Source: Massilibacteroides sp.
GTDB taxonomy: Bacteria; Bacteroidota; Bacteroidia; Bacteroidales; Tannerellaceae
Length of the DNA stretch: 64,000 nucleotides
Reading direction: 5' to 3'
Assembly: GCF_028705895.1 (NCBI RefSeq)
Contig: NZ_JAQWCQ010000001.1
Span: forward strand, 1-64,000
A model generated the notes under the pieces. That model did no database searches and was not told where the DNA came from. It saw only the letters and a program-made list of their open reading frames with translations. A program made the position numbers and the translations under genes. Shown in pieces: positions 35,500-44,610 of the stretch; position 1 is the stretch's first letter, and each line of letters begins with the position of its first letter.

Positions 35500-37044
35500 A
35501 TGAAAAAATATATATTATATAGTTTGTTTACCGCTATAACATTAAATAGTTGTACCGGAGATTTTGAAGAAATGAATGTTGACCCGAATAACCTGACAGA
35601 GGTGGGGAAACGCGAGATGCCCTTTATGTTTGCAAAGGCACAGTCTTCGTCTGCCTTGAACCGTAGTTTTTATCAGACGGTTCAGAATCTTGGGGCAGAC
35701 CTTTATTCGCAGTATTTCGCACTAACGAGTACCTCGTTTGCTACCGACCGTTATGTTTTGACTCCCGATTGGCAGAGACGCTTTTGGACTGTTGTTTATG
35801 TTGATACAGCACCTCAATTAAAATCAATATTGGAAAATGCTGATCCTAATTCCGGAGAGCAAGCTTTAGCTAATATTCTGTGGGTATATGCTTTTCATCG
35901 TTTAACAGACCATTTTGGCCCAATTCCATATTTTGACGCCGCAGAGCCACAAGATGTGATTCCTTATGATTCCATGGACAAAATATACGATGATTTTTTT
36001 AAACGTTTGGATACAGCGGTGACAGATCTAAAAGGATTATCTTCCGGAACTACCGTCTTTAAAGGGTATGAAATCATGTATGATGGTAATGTGGATAATT
36101 GGATTCGTTTTGCAAATACACTGCGCTTGAGGTTAGCATTACGTATTTCAAATATAGACCCGGATCGAGCTAAGACTGAAGCAGAGGCAGCTGTAGCTTC
36201 AGGAGTTCTTACTGATAATTCGCAAAACGCATTTTTGCAAAAGGTTCAATCAGGAAATGATACGAATGGTTTGGCTCAGGTTGCTGCCTGGAATGAGTTT
36301 GCAATGAGTTCGACAATTGCATCTTATCTGAAAGGGTATGAAGATCCGCGTCTGAGCGTTTATTTTCAACCGTCTATTAAAACGGGTGAATATAATAGTA
36401 TAAGAAATGGTCTGTCTCCTACTTCTCTTGGAGAAAGCCGGAATACTCCATCATATAATTCTAATGTCGGAACCTATTGGGCTGTAAAAAAAGAAGACAA
36501 TACATTCTCTCCAAATCTTACCGCTTCTTTTCATATTATGTGTTGTGCTGAAGCTTATTTTTTGCGAGCTGAAGGTGCTTTGAATGGTTGGAACATGGAT
36601 GGAACAGCAAAAGAACTTTACGAAGAAGGGATTCGTAAGAGCTTTGAACAATGGGAAATAGAGAACTCGGCGGATGAATATATTAATTCGTCCAAATTGC
36701 CTGTTGCTCCGGGTGATAGTGACAGCTCTCCTGCAGTTTCAACTACTCCTGTAAAGTGGGCTCAAAGTATAAATCAACAACGTGAACAAATCGGAACACA
36801 AAAATGGTTGGCCATATTTCCTAACGGTATGGAGGCCTGGACGGAATACAGAAGGTCTGGTTATCCAGTGATGTATCCTGTTGTACAATCTGATAATTCA
36901 TTATTACCACAAGGTACATTCATAAATCGCCTTCCTTATCCTCTTACTGAACAGGCAAATAATGCAGAAGAGTTAGAAAAAGGTCGTAAATTGTTGGGCG
37001 GTCCTGATGATGTGACTACAAAATTGTGGTGGGATATTGACTAA
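35500..37044 (+). CDS. SusD/RagB family surface glycan-binding lipoprotein
   Basis: 514 aa. Lipobox near LNSC (residue 18) followed by TGDFEEMNVDPNN, the opening of the SusD-like_2 group. Helical repeats typical of SusD (ANILWVYAFHRLTDHFGPIP; QKWLAIFPNGMEAWTEYRRSG; FINRLPYPLTEQ). Forms the lid of the SusC transporter encoded just upstream. Confidence 0.93.
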   Translation: MKKYILYSLFTAITLNSCTGDFEEMNVDPNNLTEVGKREMPFMFAKAQSSSALNRSFYQTVQNLGADLYSQYFALTSTSFATDRYVLTPDWQRRFWTVVYVDTAPQLKSILENADPNSGEQALANILWVYAFHRLTDHFGPIPYFDAAEPQDVIPYDSMDKIYDDFFKRLDTAVTDLKGLSSGTTVFKGYEIMYDGNVDNWIRFANTLRLRLALRISNIDPDRAKTEAEAAVASGVLTDNSQNAFLQKVQSGNDTNGLAQVAAWNEFAMSSTIASYLKGYEDPRLSVYFQPSIKTGEYNSIRNGLSPTSLGESRNTPSYNSNVGTYWAVKKEDNTFSPNLTASFHIMCCAEAYFLRAEGALNGWNMDGTAKELYEEGIRKSFEQWEIENSADEYINSSKLPVAPGDSDSSPAVSTTPVKWAQSINQQREQIGTQKWLAIFPNGMEAWTEYRRSGYPVMYPVVQSDNSLLPQGTFINRLPYPLTEQANNAEELEKGRKLLGGPDDVTTKLWWDID

Positions 37045-37058
37045 TAAAAAAAATATAC

Positions 37059-38510
37059 ATGAAAACAAATCGTAGAGGCTTTTTGAAGATGGCGGGATTG
37101 GCCGGTGCGGGAGTGATGACCGGTTGTTCTCCGAGTTCGGGGAGTCGTGAGATAAGTGCTGAAACTGTTACGTATGCCTTGGATACAATCCGGCAGCAGG
37201 CAGAAAGAAAGTATAGCCAGACATTTAATATGTCTGGTTATTGTGCTCCCAAATTAGATGTTGTCCGTATTGGGTTTATTGGTGTTGGGAATCGTGGTTC
37301 TGCTGCGGTGGAACGTATAAGCCGGATTGATGGAGTAAGCATAGTGGCTATTGGTGATGTGCAGCCGGATAAAGCGGAAGCGGCTAAAAAACGGATTAAA
37401 TCTCCGGGTCATGAGGCAACATTATATACAGCGGATGATGAAGCCTGGATGGAACTGTGCAGGCGTGATGATATTGATCTTGTTTATATTGCCAGTCATT
37501 GGGCTATGCATGCTCCGATGGCTTTATATGCAATGGAACAAGGTAAGCATGTTGCTTTAGAAATACCTGCAGCAACGACTGTTGAGGATTGCTGGAAGTT
37601 GGTCGAAACGTCTGAGCGTACAAAAAAACATTGCGTGATTCTGGAAAACTGTTGTTATGATTTCTTTGAGTTGCTGACATTAAACATGGCTCGTCAAGGT
37701 TTCTTCGGAGACATTGTGCATTGTGAAGGTGCTTATATACATGATATTATGGAGAGCCTCTTTGAGAAAGAAAAACGGTACGACTACTGGCGTCTGAAAG
37801 AAAACGCAAAACGAAACGGTAGCCTTTATCCTACACACGGGCTTGGGCCGGTTTGTCAATTAATGAATGTTAACAGAGGAAATAAGATGGAGTATATGAC
37901 TTCCATGTCATCGGCTGATTTTATGTTGAATAAGAAAGCAAAAGAATTAGCCGGGTCTAATGACTATTTTACTCAGTTTGTAGATAATCCGTTTCGGGGA
38001 AATATGAATACGACTTGTATAAAAACACAGACGGGCAGTACGATTATGCTTCAACATGACGTAACATCTCCTCGTCCGTATTCGCGCATCCATTTGGTCA
38101 GCGGAACAAAGGCTTTTGCCCAGAAATATCCCTTACCCGGTAAAATCGCGACCGGACACGACGGATTTATGTCTGAGGAGGAATATGCAAAAGTTGAAAA
38201 ACAATATACGCCGGCTATTGTGGCAAAGATCGGTGACCTGGCCAAACAAATAGGTGGACATGGGGGCATGGATTTCATGATGGACTGGCGTTTGATTGAT
38301 TGTCTCCGAAATGGTCTGCCGATGGATATGGACGTTTATGATGCTGCGGCATGGAGTGTGATAGGCCCACTTAGTGAGTGGTCTGTGGCTAATCGTTCTG
38401 CGGCAATAGATATTCCGGATTTTACCTGTGGATCCTGGAAGACAAATATTCCTCATGATATAGAATTACAGACAGGAGGTACAACCGGAGTACTAAATCA
38501 GGATAACTAA
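37059..38510 (+). CDS. Gfo/Idh/MocA-fold glycosidase, GH109-like (alpha-N-acetylgalactosaminidase candidate)
   Basis: 483 aa. Twin-arginine signal (NRRGFLKMAGLAGAGVM) running into lipobox MTGC, C23. Rossmann dinucleotide site VRIGFIGVGNRGSAAVERI, then HVALEIPAATTVEDCWKLVE and the long C-terminal domain. Overall layout matches GH109, enzymes that hydrolyse alpha-GalNAc with bound NAD+. Placed between SusD and NagB/NagA genes, which fits amino-sugar release. A plain oxidoreductase remains possible. Confidence 0.78.
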   Translation: MKTNRRGFLKMAGLAGAGVMTGCSPSSGSREISAETVTYALDTIRQQAERKYSQTFNMSGYCAPKLDVVRIGFIGVGNRGSAAVERISRIDGVSIVAIGDVQPDKAEAAKKRIKSPGHEATLYTADDEAWMELCRRDDIDLVYIASHWAMHAPMALYAMEQGKHVALEIPAATTVEDCWKLVETSERTKKHCVILENCCYDFFELLTLNMARQGFFGDIVHCEGAYIHDIMESLFEKEKRYDYWRLKENAKRNGSLYPTHGLGPVCQLMNVNRGNKMEYMTSMSSADFMLNKKAKELAGSNDYFTQFVDNPFRGNMNTTCIKTQTGSTIMLQHDVTSPRPYSRIHLVSGTKAFAQKYPLPGKIATGHDGFMSEEEYAKVEKQYTPAIVAKIGDLAKQIGGHGGMDFMMDWRLIDCLRNGLPMDMDVYDAAAWSVIGPLSEWSVANRSAAIDIPDFTCGSWKTNIPHDIELQTGGTTGVLNQDN

Positions 38511-38547
38511 TTAATTCACATAACAGAACAACAAAAAATATTGGATC

Positions 38548-39294
38548 GTGGAGATAAACGTATTGAAAGACAAGTTTGAACTTGGGAGAGAAGCCGGTCG
38601 TTATGCTGCGGCTATTATTCGTAAAACAATAGCAGAGAAAGGATCGGCAAATATTATTCTGGCTACAGGTATGAGTCAGTTTGAAACATTAGAGCAATTG
38701 GTCGAAGAAAAGGAGCTCGATTGGTCTAAAGTACGCATGTTTCATTTAGATGAATATATTGCTCTTCCTGAATCGCATAAAGCAAGTTTCCGAAAATATC
38801 TGAAGGAACGCTTTGTGGAAAAAGTAAAGGGATTGTTAGAGGTTAATCTAATCAATGGTGAATCTCCTGATCCGGAAGAAGAATGTAAAAGATTAGGTGA
38901 AATTATTGCAAAATATCCTATTGATCTGGCCTTCGTCGGGGTTGGAGAAAATGGACATTTAGCTTTTAATGATCCTCCTGCAGACTTTGAAAGAGAAGAT
39001 GCTTATCTTGTTGTAAACCTTGATGACAAATGTCGTGCGCAACAGATTGGGGAAGGATGGTTCTCTTCAATCGATGAGGTTCCCAAACAAGCAATAAGTA
39101 TGTCTATTCGCCAGATGATGAAAGCAAAACACATCGTTTGTGCTTGTCCGGACAGTCGCAAAGCCGAAGCAGTCAGAAAATGTCTAACACTACCTGTCAG
39201 CAACCTACATCCGGCCAGTATCTTGCAAAACCATCCCGATTGCACTTTCTTTTTAGATGAATCCTCAGCAGCTTTGTTGAAAGAGAAATCCTAA
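38548..39294 (+). CDS. Glucosamine/galactosamine-6-phosphate deaminase family protein
   Basis: 248 aa. NagB/RpiA/SOL-fold: ILATGMSQFETLEQL, FHLDEYIALPESHKASF, FVGVGENGHLAFNDPP and a late SILQNHP. Converts an amino-sugar 6-phosphate to a keto-sugar phosphate and ammonia. Next to a GalNAc-type glycosidase it may be an AgaI-like galactosamine-6-phosphate enzyme rather than NagB; sequence alone does not decide. GTG start at 38548; no in-frame ATG near the N-terminus. Confidence 0.85.
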   Translation: MEINVLKDKFELGREAGRYAAAIIRKTIAEKGSANIILATGMSQFETLEQLVEEKELDWSKVRMFHLDEYIALPESHKASFRKYLKERFVEKVKGLLEVNLINGESPDPEEECKRLGEIIAKYPIDLAFVGVGENGHLAFNDPPADFEREDAYLVVNLDDKCRAQQIGEGWFSSIDEVPKQAISMSIRQMMKAKHIVCACPDSRKAEAVRKCLTLPVSNLHPASILQNHPDCTFFLDESSAALLKEKS

Positions 39295-39304
39295 ATTCGT
39301 AAAG

Positions 39305-40642
39305 ATGAGTAATGAGATAAAAAAAATAGATGTAGCATCACTTACCAATCGAAATACATATATTTCGATTGGTATTATTGGCCTGATGTTTTTCATCTTC
39401 GGCTTTGTTTCCTGGATCAATGCTATTTTGATTCCTTATTTTAAGATATCTTGCGAACTAACCAATTTCCAGTCTTATTTAGTTGCATTCTCTTTCTATA
39501 TATCTTATTTCATCATGTCTATTCCTTCCTCGCTGATTTTGAAAAAAGTGGGATTTAAAAAAGGGATGATGTTTGGTTTCTGGATTATGGCCTTGGGCGC
39601 ATTTTTATTTATCCCGGCAGCTTATACGCGTACTTATTCTATATTTCTGACGGGTCTGTTTACACTGGGTACAGGTCTTGCTATTTTGCAGACAGCCGCC
39701 AATCCTTATATAACGATACTCGGTCCAAAAGAAAGAGCCGCACAGCGGATCAGTATTATGGGCATATGTAATAAAGGAGCGGGAATATTAGCCCCTTTGG
39801 CTTTCTCTGCGGCAATACTTCGCCCTACAGATAGTGCTTTGTTTGAGGCAATTCCGTTAATGGATGAAGCTACCCGGGCAATTGCTTTGGATGAATTAAT
39901 AATGCGTGTTGTAGTTCCTTATACAATTGTCGGTATAGTCCTTTTCTTCATTGGGGTATTTATTCGTTATTCACCATTACCCGAGCTGGATACGGAACAT
40001 GAAAGTGAAGAACTAAGCAAAGCTAATTCGTCAAAACACAGTGTTTTCCAATTTCCTCATTTAGTATTGGGGGCAGTGGCTATCTTTCTGCATGTTGGAA
40101 CTCAGGTGATTGCGATTGATACGATAATAGGTTATGCAACCTCAATGAAAATGAATCTGTTGGAAGCGAAAGTTTTTCCTTCTTATACGCTTACTGCGGC
40201 AATTTGTGGTTATCTTGCGGGTATTATATTGATCCCGAAGATAATCAAACAGACGAAGATGTTGCAGGCTTGTACAATGATAGGCCTTGTGTTGACATTA
40301 TGCATTGTGTTGGTTCACGGTCATGTAAATTGGCTGAATCATGAGGCTGATATATCGATCTGGTTTATTGTCTGTCTTGGAGCTCCGAATGCTCTGATCT
40401 GGGCAGGTATATGGCCTTTGGCGTTAGATGGTTTAGGGCGATACACAAAAGATGGTTCAGGTTTGCTGATTATGGGGCTATGTGGAAATGCGATTTTACC
40501 GCTTATTTACGGAGCTTTGGCAGATTCTCTCGATGTAAGGATGGCATACTGGGTATTATTCCCATGCTATTTATATTTAGTCTATTATGCATTTAAGGGA
40601 CATAAAATCAGATCCTGGTCACTTAAAGAATTTGTAAAATAA
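39305..40642 (+). CDS. MFS sugar:proton symporter (GluP/FucP/NagP type)
   Basis: 445 aa, 12 hydrophobic helices. FucP-like signatures: FFIFGFVSWINAILIPYFK in helix 1 and LQTAANPYITILGPKERAAQ in helix 4-5 region. Imports a monosaccharide across the inner membrane; with nagA downstream the substrate is likely GlcNAc or GalNAc. Its stop overlaps the nagA start by one base (TAATG). Confidence 0.9.
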   Translation: MSNEIKKIDVASLTNRNTYISIGIIGLMFFIFGFVSWINAILIPYFKISCELTNFQSYLVAFSFYISYFIMSIPSSLILKKVGFKKGMMFGFWIMALGAFLFIPAAYTRTYSIFLTGLFTLGTGLAILQTAANPYITILGPKERAAQRISIMGICNKGAGILAPLAFSAAILRPTDSALFEAIPLMDEATRAIALDELIMRVVVPYTIVGIVLFFIGVFIRYSPLPELDTEHESEELSKANSSKHSVFQFPHLVLGAVAIFLHVGTQVIAIDTIIGYATSMKMNLLEAKVFPSYTLTAAICGYLAGIILIPKIIKQTKMLQACTMIGLVLTLCIVLVHGHVNWLNHEADISIWFIVCLGAPNALIWAGIWPLALDGLGRYTKDGSGLLIMGLCGNAILPLIYGALADSLDVRMAYWVLFPCYLYLVYYAFKGHKIRSWSLKEFVK

Positions 40643-41829
40643 TGAATCGTCTTAAAATTTACAACGGGCAACTTATTACACCGTATCGTTTGATTTCAAA
40701 TGGTACGGTGTTGGTTGATGAAAATGGGGTCATAACTGCTGTTGAAGAAGGTGATGTTCAAGCATCAGCTGAGGTTGAGATTGATGCAGCAGGAAAATTT
40801 GTTTCTCCGGGCTTCATCGATCTGCATGTACATGGCGGAGGTGGCGCGGATTTTATGGATGGAAATGTGGAGGCCTTTTTGCAGGTTGCTAAAACGCATG
40901 CCACTTATGGTACGACAGCCTTGGTGCCAACTACGTTGACAAGCGAAAATGAGGATTTGATAGAAACGTTTCACATTTATGAAGAGGCATTCGTGCAAAA
41001 TCGTGAAGGAGCACACTTCCTTGGATTACATTTAGAGGGACCTTATTTTTCCATGGGACAACGAGGCGCACAGGATCCACGTTATATACGTAATCCTAAA
41101 CCGGAAGAATATACCGGAATATTGGAACGATACGGACATCTGATTGCCCGTTGGAGTGCAGCGCCTGAATTGCCGGGAGCCATAGAGTTCGCGCAATGTT
41201 TGAAGGAATACGGTATCTTACCTGCAATAGCACATACAGATGCTGTATATGAAGATGTGATTAAGGCTTTCGAAAATGGATATACGTTGGCAACTCATCT
41301 GTATTCCGGGATGTCGGGCGTGACGCGCCGTAACGCGCATCGTTATGCCGGAGTTATTGAAAGTGCTTTTCTGATTGATGAGATGGATGTGGAGGTGATT
41401 GCGGATGGTATTCATTTACCCGCTCCATTTCTAAAGTTGATTTATAAAATTAAGGGATCGGAACATATCGCTCTGGTGACCGATGCTATGCGAGGCGCGG
41501 GAATGCCCGAAGGGGATAGTATTCTGGGAGGCTTGCGTAATGGACTGAAAGTCGTTATTGAAGGAGGCGTTGCCAAGTTGCCGGACAGAACATCCTTTGC
41601 CGGAAGTGTTGCAACGACTGATCGTCTGATTCGTTCAATGATACAGTTAGCCGATGTTCCTTTGCTTGAAGCTGTGAAAATGCTCACGTTAAATCCTGCC
41701 CGTATTATGGGAATAGGAGATAAAAAAGGGACTTTGCAGAAAGGTAAAGATGCAGATATTATTCTTTTTGATAACAATATAACAATAGAAAAAACGATCG
41801 TAGAAGGTCGGGTTATTTATAGTAAATAA
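40642..41829 (+). CDS. nagA: N-acetylglucosamine-6-phosphate deacetylase
   Basis: 395 aa amidohydrolase. Metal site GFIDLHVHGGGGADFMDG, LHLEGPYFS, and active-site LVTDAMRGAGMPEG, preceded by AHTDAVYED and GVTRRNAHRYAGVIE. Removes acetate from amino-sugar 6-phosphates before deamination. The related AgaA acts on GalNAc-6-phosphate and is hard to tell apart by sequence. Last gene of the PUL. Confidence 0.92.
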   Translation: MNRLKIYNGQLITPYRLISNGTVLVDENGVITAVEEGDVQASAEVEIDAAGKFVSPGFIDLHVHGGGGADFMDGNVEAFLQVAKTHATYGTTALVPTTLTSENEDLIETFHIYEEAFVQNREGAHFLGLHLEGPYFSMGQRGAQDPRYIRNPKPEEYTGILERYGHLIARWSAAPELPGAIEFAQCLKEYGILPAIAHTDAVYEDVIKAFENGYTLATHLYSGMSGVTRRNAHRYAGVIESAFLIDEMDVEVIADGIHLPAPFLKLIYKIKGSEHIALVTDAMRGAGMPEGDSILGGLRNGLKVVIEGGVAKLPDRTSFAGSVATTDRLIRSMIQLADVPLLEAVKMLTLNPARIMGIGDKKGTLQKGKDADIILFDNNITIEKTIVEGRVIYSK

Positions 41830-41924
41830 CGTTTCGTTCTTTGAAAAACTGTGTTGACCTGGATTATTCATGAAATTTTAGTTTTGATCATGCATTGTAT
41901 CGGGATCAATAGATATTATTCATT

Positions 41925-42003
41925 GTTGAGGCGCCTGGTAATGAAAGTTGAGGCGCTTGGTAATGAAAGTTGAAGCGCTTGGAAACGAAAGTTGAGGCGC
42001 CTT
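41925..42003. repeat. 22-bp tandem array with operator-like cores
   Basis: 3.6 copies of a 22-bp unit (GTTGAGGCGCTTGGTAATG plus AAA). Starts at 41925, 41947, 41969 and 41991. Each unit centres on a palindromic core: AGGCGCCT, AGGCGCTT, AAGCGCTT, AGGCGCCT. Lies between the 3' ends of nagA and the LacI gene. Rest of this gap (41830-41924, 42004-42077) shows nothing notable. Confidence 0.85.
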
Positions 42004-42077
42004 AAAATTTTGGAAACTACTATTGATGTGAATGAAATACCGTATTCAATCTAATTTTTCACCTGAATAAAAGAGGT

Positions 42078-43100
42078 TTAGAGCGTTTCCCGTTTGCTGG
42101 AGTCTCGAACAATGAGTGTGCTGGGTAATATGATTTCCCGGGGGAGTATCTTTTTGTTGGCAATGTGTTTGATTAATAGTTCGCAACTCTCTTTGCCGAT
42201 TTCGAATGCAGGTTCTTCTATTGTGCTGAGAGAAGGTTCGATAATTGTTGATATAGGGTCGTTGGTAAAACCTATTACCCCTATTTGTTTGCCTACATGA
42301 TATCCTTCTTTCTTTAATGTGATGATGGCCCCCACCGCTTTTCGGTCGTTAACCGCAAAGATTGCGTCAGGCTGTTCTTGTAATTTAAAGAGTTCGTGTG
42401 TGTCTTCTTCACCGCATTGCTGAGAGAATCCGGAATAAATGATCCATTCCTGGCGAATGGGTAAATTGTGCTTCTTTAAAGCTTCAAGATAACCGCTCAG
42501 ACGATTTTGCGTAAAGCTCAAATGCTTATTACCTGCAATATGGGCAATTCTCGTGTATCCGTTATTTATGAGATGTTTAGTTGCATCGAAAGCTCCCTGG
42601 AAGTCGTCTTGCATCACTTTTGTAGCATCAATGTTTTCAGGAACCCGATCAAAGAAGACAACCGAAATGCCATCATCGATAAGCGATTGAAAATGATCTA
42701 CCATAGAAGAGTTGGAAGAAATAGAAACCAACAGTCCGTCAAGACTTGTGATTGCAAGATTTTCAATCATGCTTTGTTCTCTCTCGGCATTGTCATTTGT
42801 GACCAAGAGTATCAGATTGTAGCCGTTTGTATAGGCCGTCTCCTGTATTCCTGAAATAACGGTAGAGAAATAGTAGTTGGTGATAAATGGAATAACAACA
42901 CCAATATTGCGCGTATTACCTGACGCTAATGCGGAGGCATGCATATTGGGCTTGTACTTTAATTGATTGGCGACTTCCAGCACTCTCTTACGGGTTTCGG
43001 GATTTACATCGTATGTGTCCCTGAGTGCCCTTGACACAGTTGAAACTGAAATATTGAGAATCTCTGCAATGTCTTTGATTCTAAGAGGTCGTTTCTTCAT
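42078..43100 (-). CDS. LacI family transcriptional regulator
   Basis: 340 aa. N-terminal LacI helix-turn-helix and hinge RIKDIAEILNISVSTVSRAL ... YKPNMHASALASG, then a periplasmic-binding-protein-like sensor (NIGVVIPFITNYYFSTVISG, DGLLVSISSN, DAIFAVNDRKAVGAI). Divergent from uxaB, which it may control, and also adjacent to the amino-sugar PUL. TATCTTTG 23 bases upstream of its start serves as a -7 box. Confidence 0.93.
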   Translation of the reverse strand: MKKRPLRIKDIAEILNISVSTVSRALRDTYDVNPETRKRVLEVANQLKYKPNMHASALASGNTRNIGVVIPFITNYYFSTVISGIQETAYTNGYNLILLVTNDNAEREQSMIENLAITSLDGLLVSISSNSSMVDHFQSLIDDGISVVFFDRVPENIDATKVMQDDFQGAFDATKHLINNGYTRIAHIAGNKHLSFTQNRLSGYLEALKKHNLPIRQEWIIYSGFSQQCGEEDTHELFKLQEQPDAIFAVNDRKAVGAIITLKKEGYHVGKQIGVIGFTNDPISTIIEPSLSTIEEPAFEIGKESCELLIKHIANKKILPREIILPSTLIVRDSSKRETL

Positions 43101-43123
43101 GGAATGGGATTTTTCTTATATTA

Positions 43124-43131
43124 CAAAGATA
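43124..43131 (-). promoter_or_regulatory. -7 promoter box of the LacI gene
   Basis: TATCTTTG on the minus strand (perfect TAnnTTTG), leaving an estimated leader of under 20 bases. Confidence 0.45.
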
Positions 43132-43172
43132 ATGTTTTGAACTAATTGAATGGTATATAAAAGTTTATAAAA

Positions 43173-44603
43173 ATGAAAGCATTAAATAATCAAACGGTCG
43201 GGAGAATTGTAAGACCGGTGAAGATTTTACAATTCGGAGAAGGAAATTTTTTGCGTGCCTTTGTTGACTGGATGATCCAGAAAGCGAATGATTGTGGTGT
43301 CATGAATCATGGCGTTGTTGCAGTCCAACCTATAGCAAAAGGAATGGCTTCACAGTTCAAACAACAAGATAGCTTATATCATGTGTACCTTGAAGGAATA
43401 AAAAACAAACAGCCGATAAAAGAGGTGACTCTTGTGGATTGTATCCAGGATGTAATAAATCCCTACGAAGACTATAGTGCCTACGAGGCGTTGTTTCTGA
43501 GTGAAGAACTGGAGATTATTATATCCAATACGACAGAAGCGGGGATAAGGTATGAAGAAGGAGATGATATTAACGCTTGCCCTCCTCAATCTTTTCCGAC
43601 TAAGATGACGGCCTTGCTTTATCAACGTTTTCAGAAATACAAAGGAGCAACAGATAAAGGATTGCATATCGTATGTTGTGAGTTGATTGAGAATAACGGT
43701 TCTACGTTGAAACAGTATATCATTAAACATGCAAAACAGAATAATTTGTCTGCTTTCATTGAGTGGGTTAATGAGTCCTGTTTCTTTTATGATACGTTAG
43801 TCGATCGTATTGTAACGGGCTTCCCCAAAAACACGATCAATGAAATTAAGCGTGAATTAGGTTATGACGATAATCTGGTGGTCGTAGGAGAATATTTCCA
43901 CGTGTGGGCTATCGGAGGAAATCCTGCCATTAAAGAGAAATTACCGTTAGACAAAGCAGGATTAAACGTGTTGTTCTTAGAGGATATAACAGAATTCAGA
44001 AAAAAGAAAGTCCGCATACTGAATGGCGCTCATACGGCTATGGTGCCTGTGGCTTTATTGATGGGACTGGAAACCGTAAAAGATGCTTTTACGCATCCGT
44101 TAATAGAGACCTATATTCGAAAGATGGTTTCGGAAGAAGTCCTTCCCACACTTGATGGAGACAGACAAGCATTGGATGATTTTGCATCCAGTATTTTGGA
44201 GCGATTTTATAATCCCTACATAAGACATTATCTGAAAGATATATCCCTTAATTCTTTGTCCAAATGGGAAACACGTAATTTTCCTGTATTGAAAGACACG
44301 TATGCCGGAGACAGGACTCTGGCACAAAGAACGGCCTTCTCTTTCGCTGCATTATTAGTGCTTTATAGTGGTGCGGAAGCTTCGGATTTTACACCAAATG
44401 ATACACCAGAATTTGTTGAATTTATCCGTTCTTCTTTTAATCGGTCGGATATAGAGACTTGGGTTTCGGGAATTGTCGGACACCCCGAAATGTGGGAAAA
44501 TGAGTTGTCTCAGGCTGAGGGTTTTATTCCGTTTGTTACTTCTTCCGTAACTGATATATTATCTTTAGGAATCGAAAAAGCATTAGAAAAATATGGCAGG
44601 TGA
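43173..44603 (+). CDS. uxaB: Tagaturonate reductase (altronate oxidoreductase)
   Basis: 476 aa of the mannitol dehydrogenase-related family. N-terminal nucleotide site KILQFGEGNFLRAFVDWMI, then GDINACPPQ-like region (EGDDINACPPQSFPTKMTAL), and C-terminal domain with VRILNGAHTAMVPVALLMG, a UxaB hallmark. Reduces tagaturonate to altronate in galacturonate breakdown. uxaC is not in the window. Confidence 0.92.
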   Translation: MKALNNQTVGRIVRPVKILQFGEGNFLRAFVDWMIQKANDCGVMNHGVVAVQPIAKGMASQFKQQDSLYHVYLEGIKNKQPIKEVTLVDCIQDVINPYEDYSAYEALFLSEELEIIISNTTEAGIRYEEGDDINACPPQSFPTKMTALLYQRFQKYKGATDKGLHIVCCELIENNGSTLKQYIIKHAKQNNLSAFIEWVNESCFFYDTLVDRIVTGFPKNTINEIKRELGYDDNLVVVGEYFHVWAIGGNPAIKEKLPLDKAGLNVLFLEDITEFRKKKVRILNGAHTAMVPVALLMGLETVKDAFTHPLIETYIRKMVSEEVLPTLDGDRQALDDFASSILERFYNPYIRHYLKDISLNSLSKWETRNFPVLKDTYAGDRTLAQRTAFSFAALLVLYSGAEASDFTPNDTPEFVEFIRSSFNRSDIETWVSGIVGHPEMWENELSQAEGFIPFVTSSVTDILSLGIEKALEKYGR

Positions 44604-44610
44604 AATGACG

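Noticed and set aside
37059..38510. Simple inositol/glucose-fructose oxidoreductase
   Set aside because: Tat-lipoprotein signal, length and PUL context fit GH109 better, although a dehydrogenase is not excluded.
41925..42003. CRISPR array
   Set aside because: The 22-bp units are contiguous with no unique spacers; it is a plain tandem repeat.
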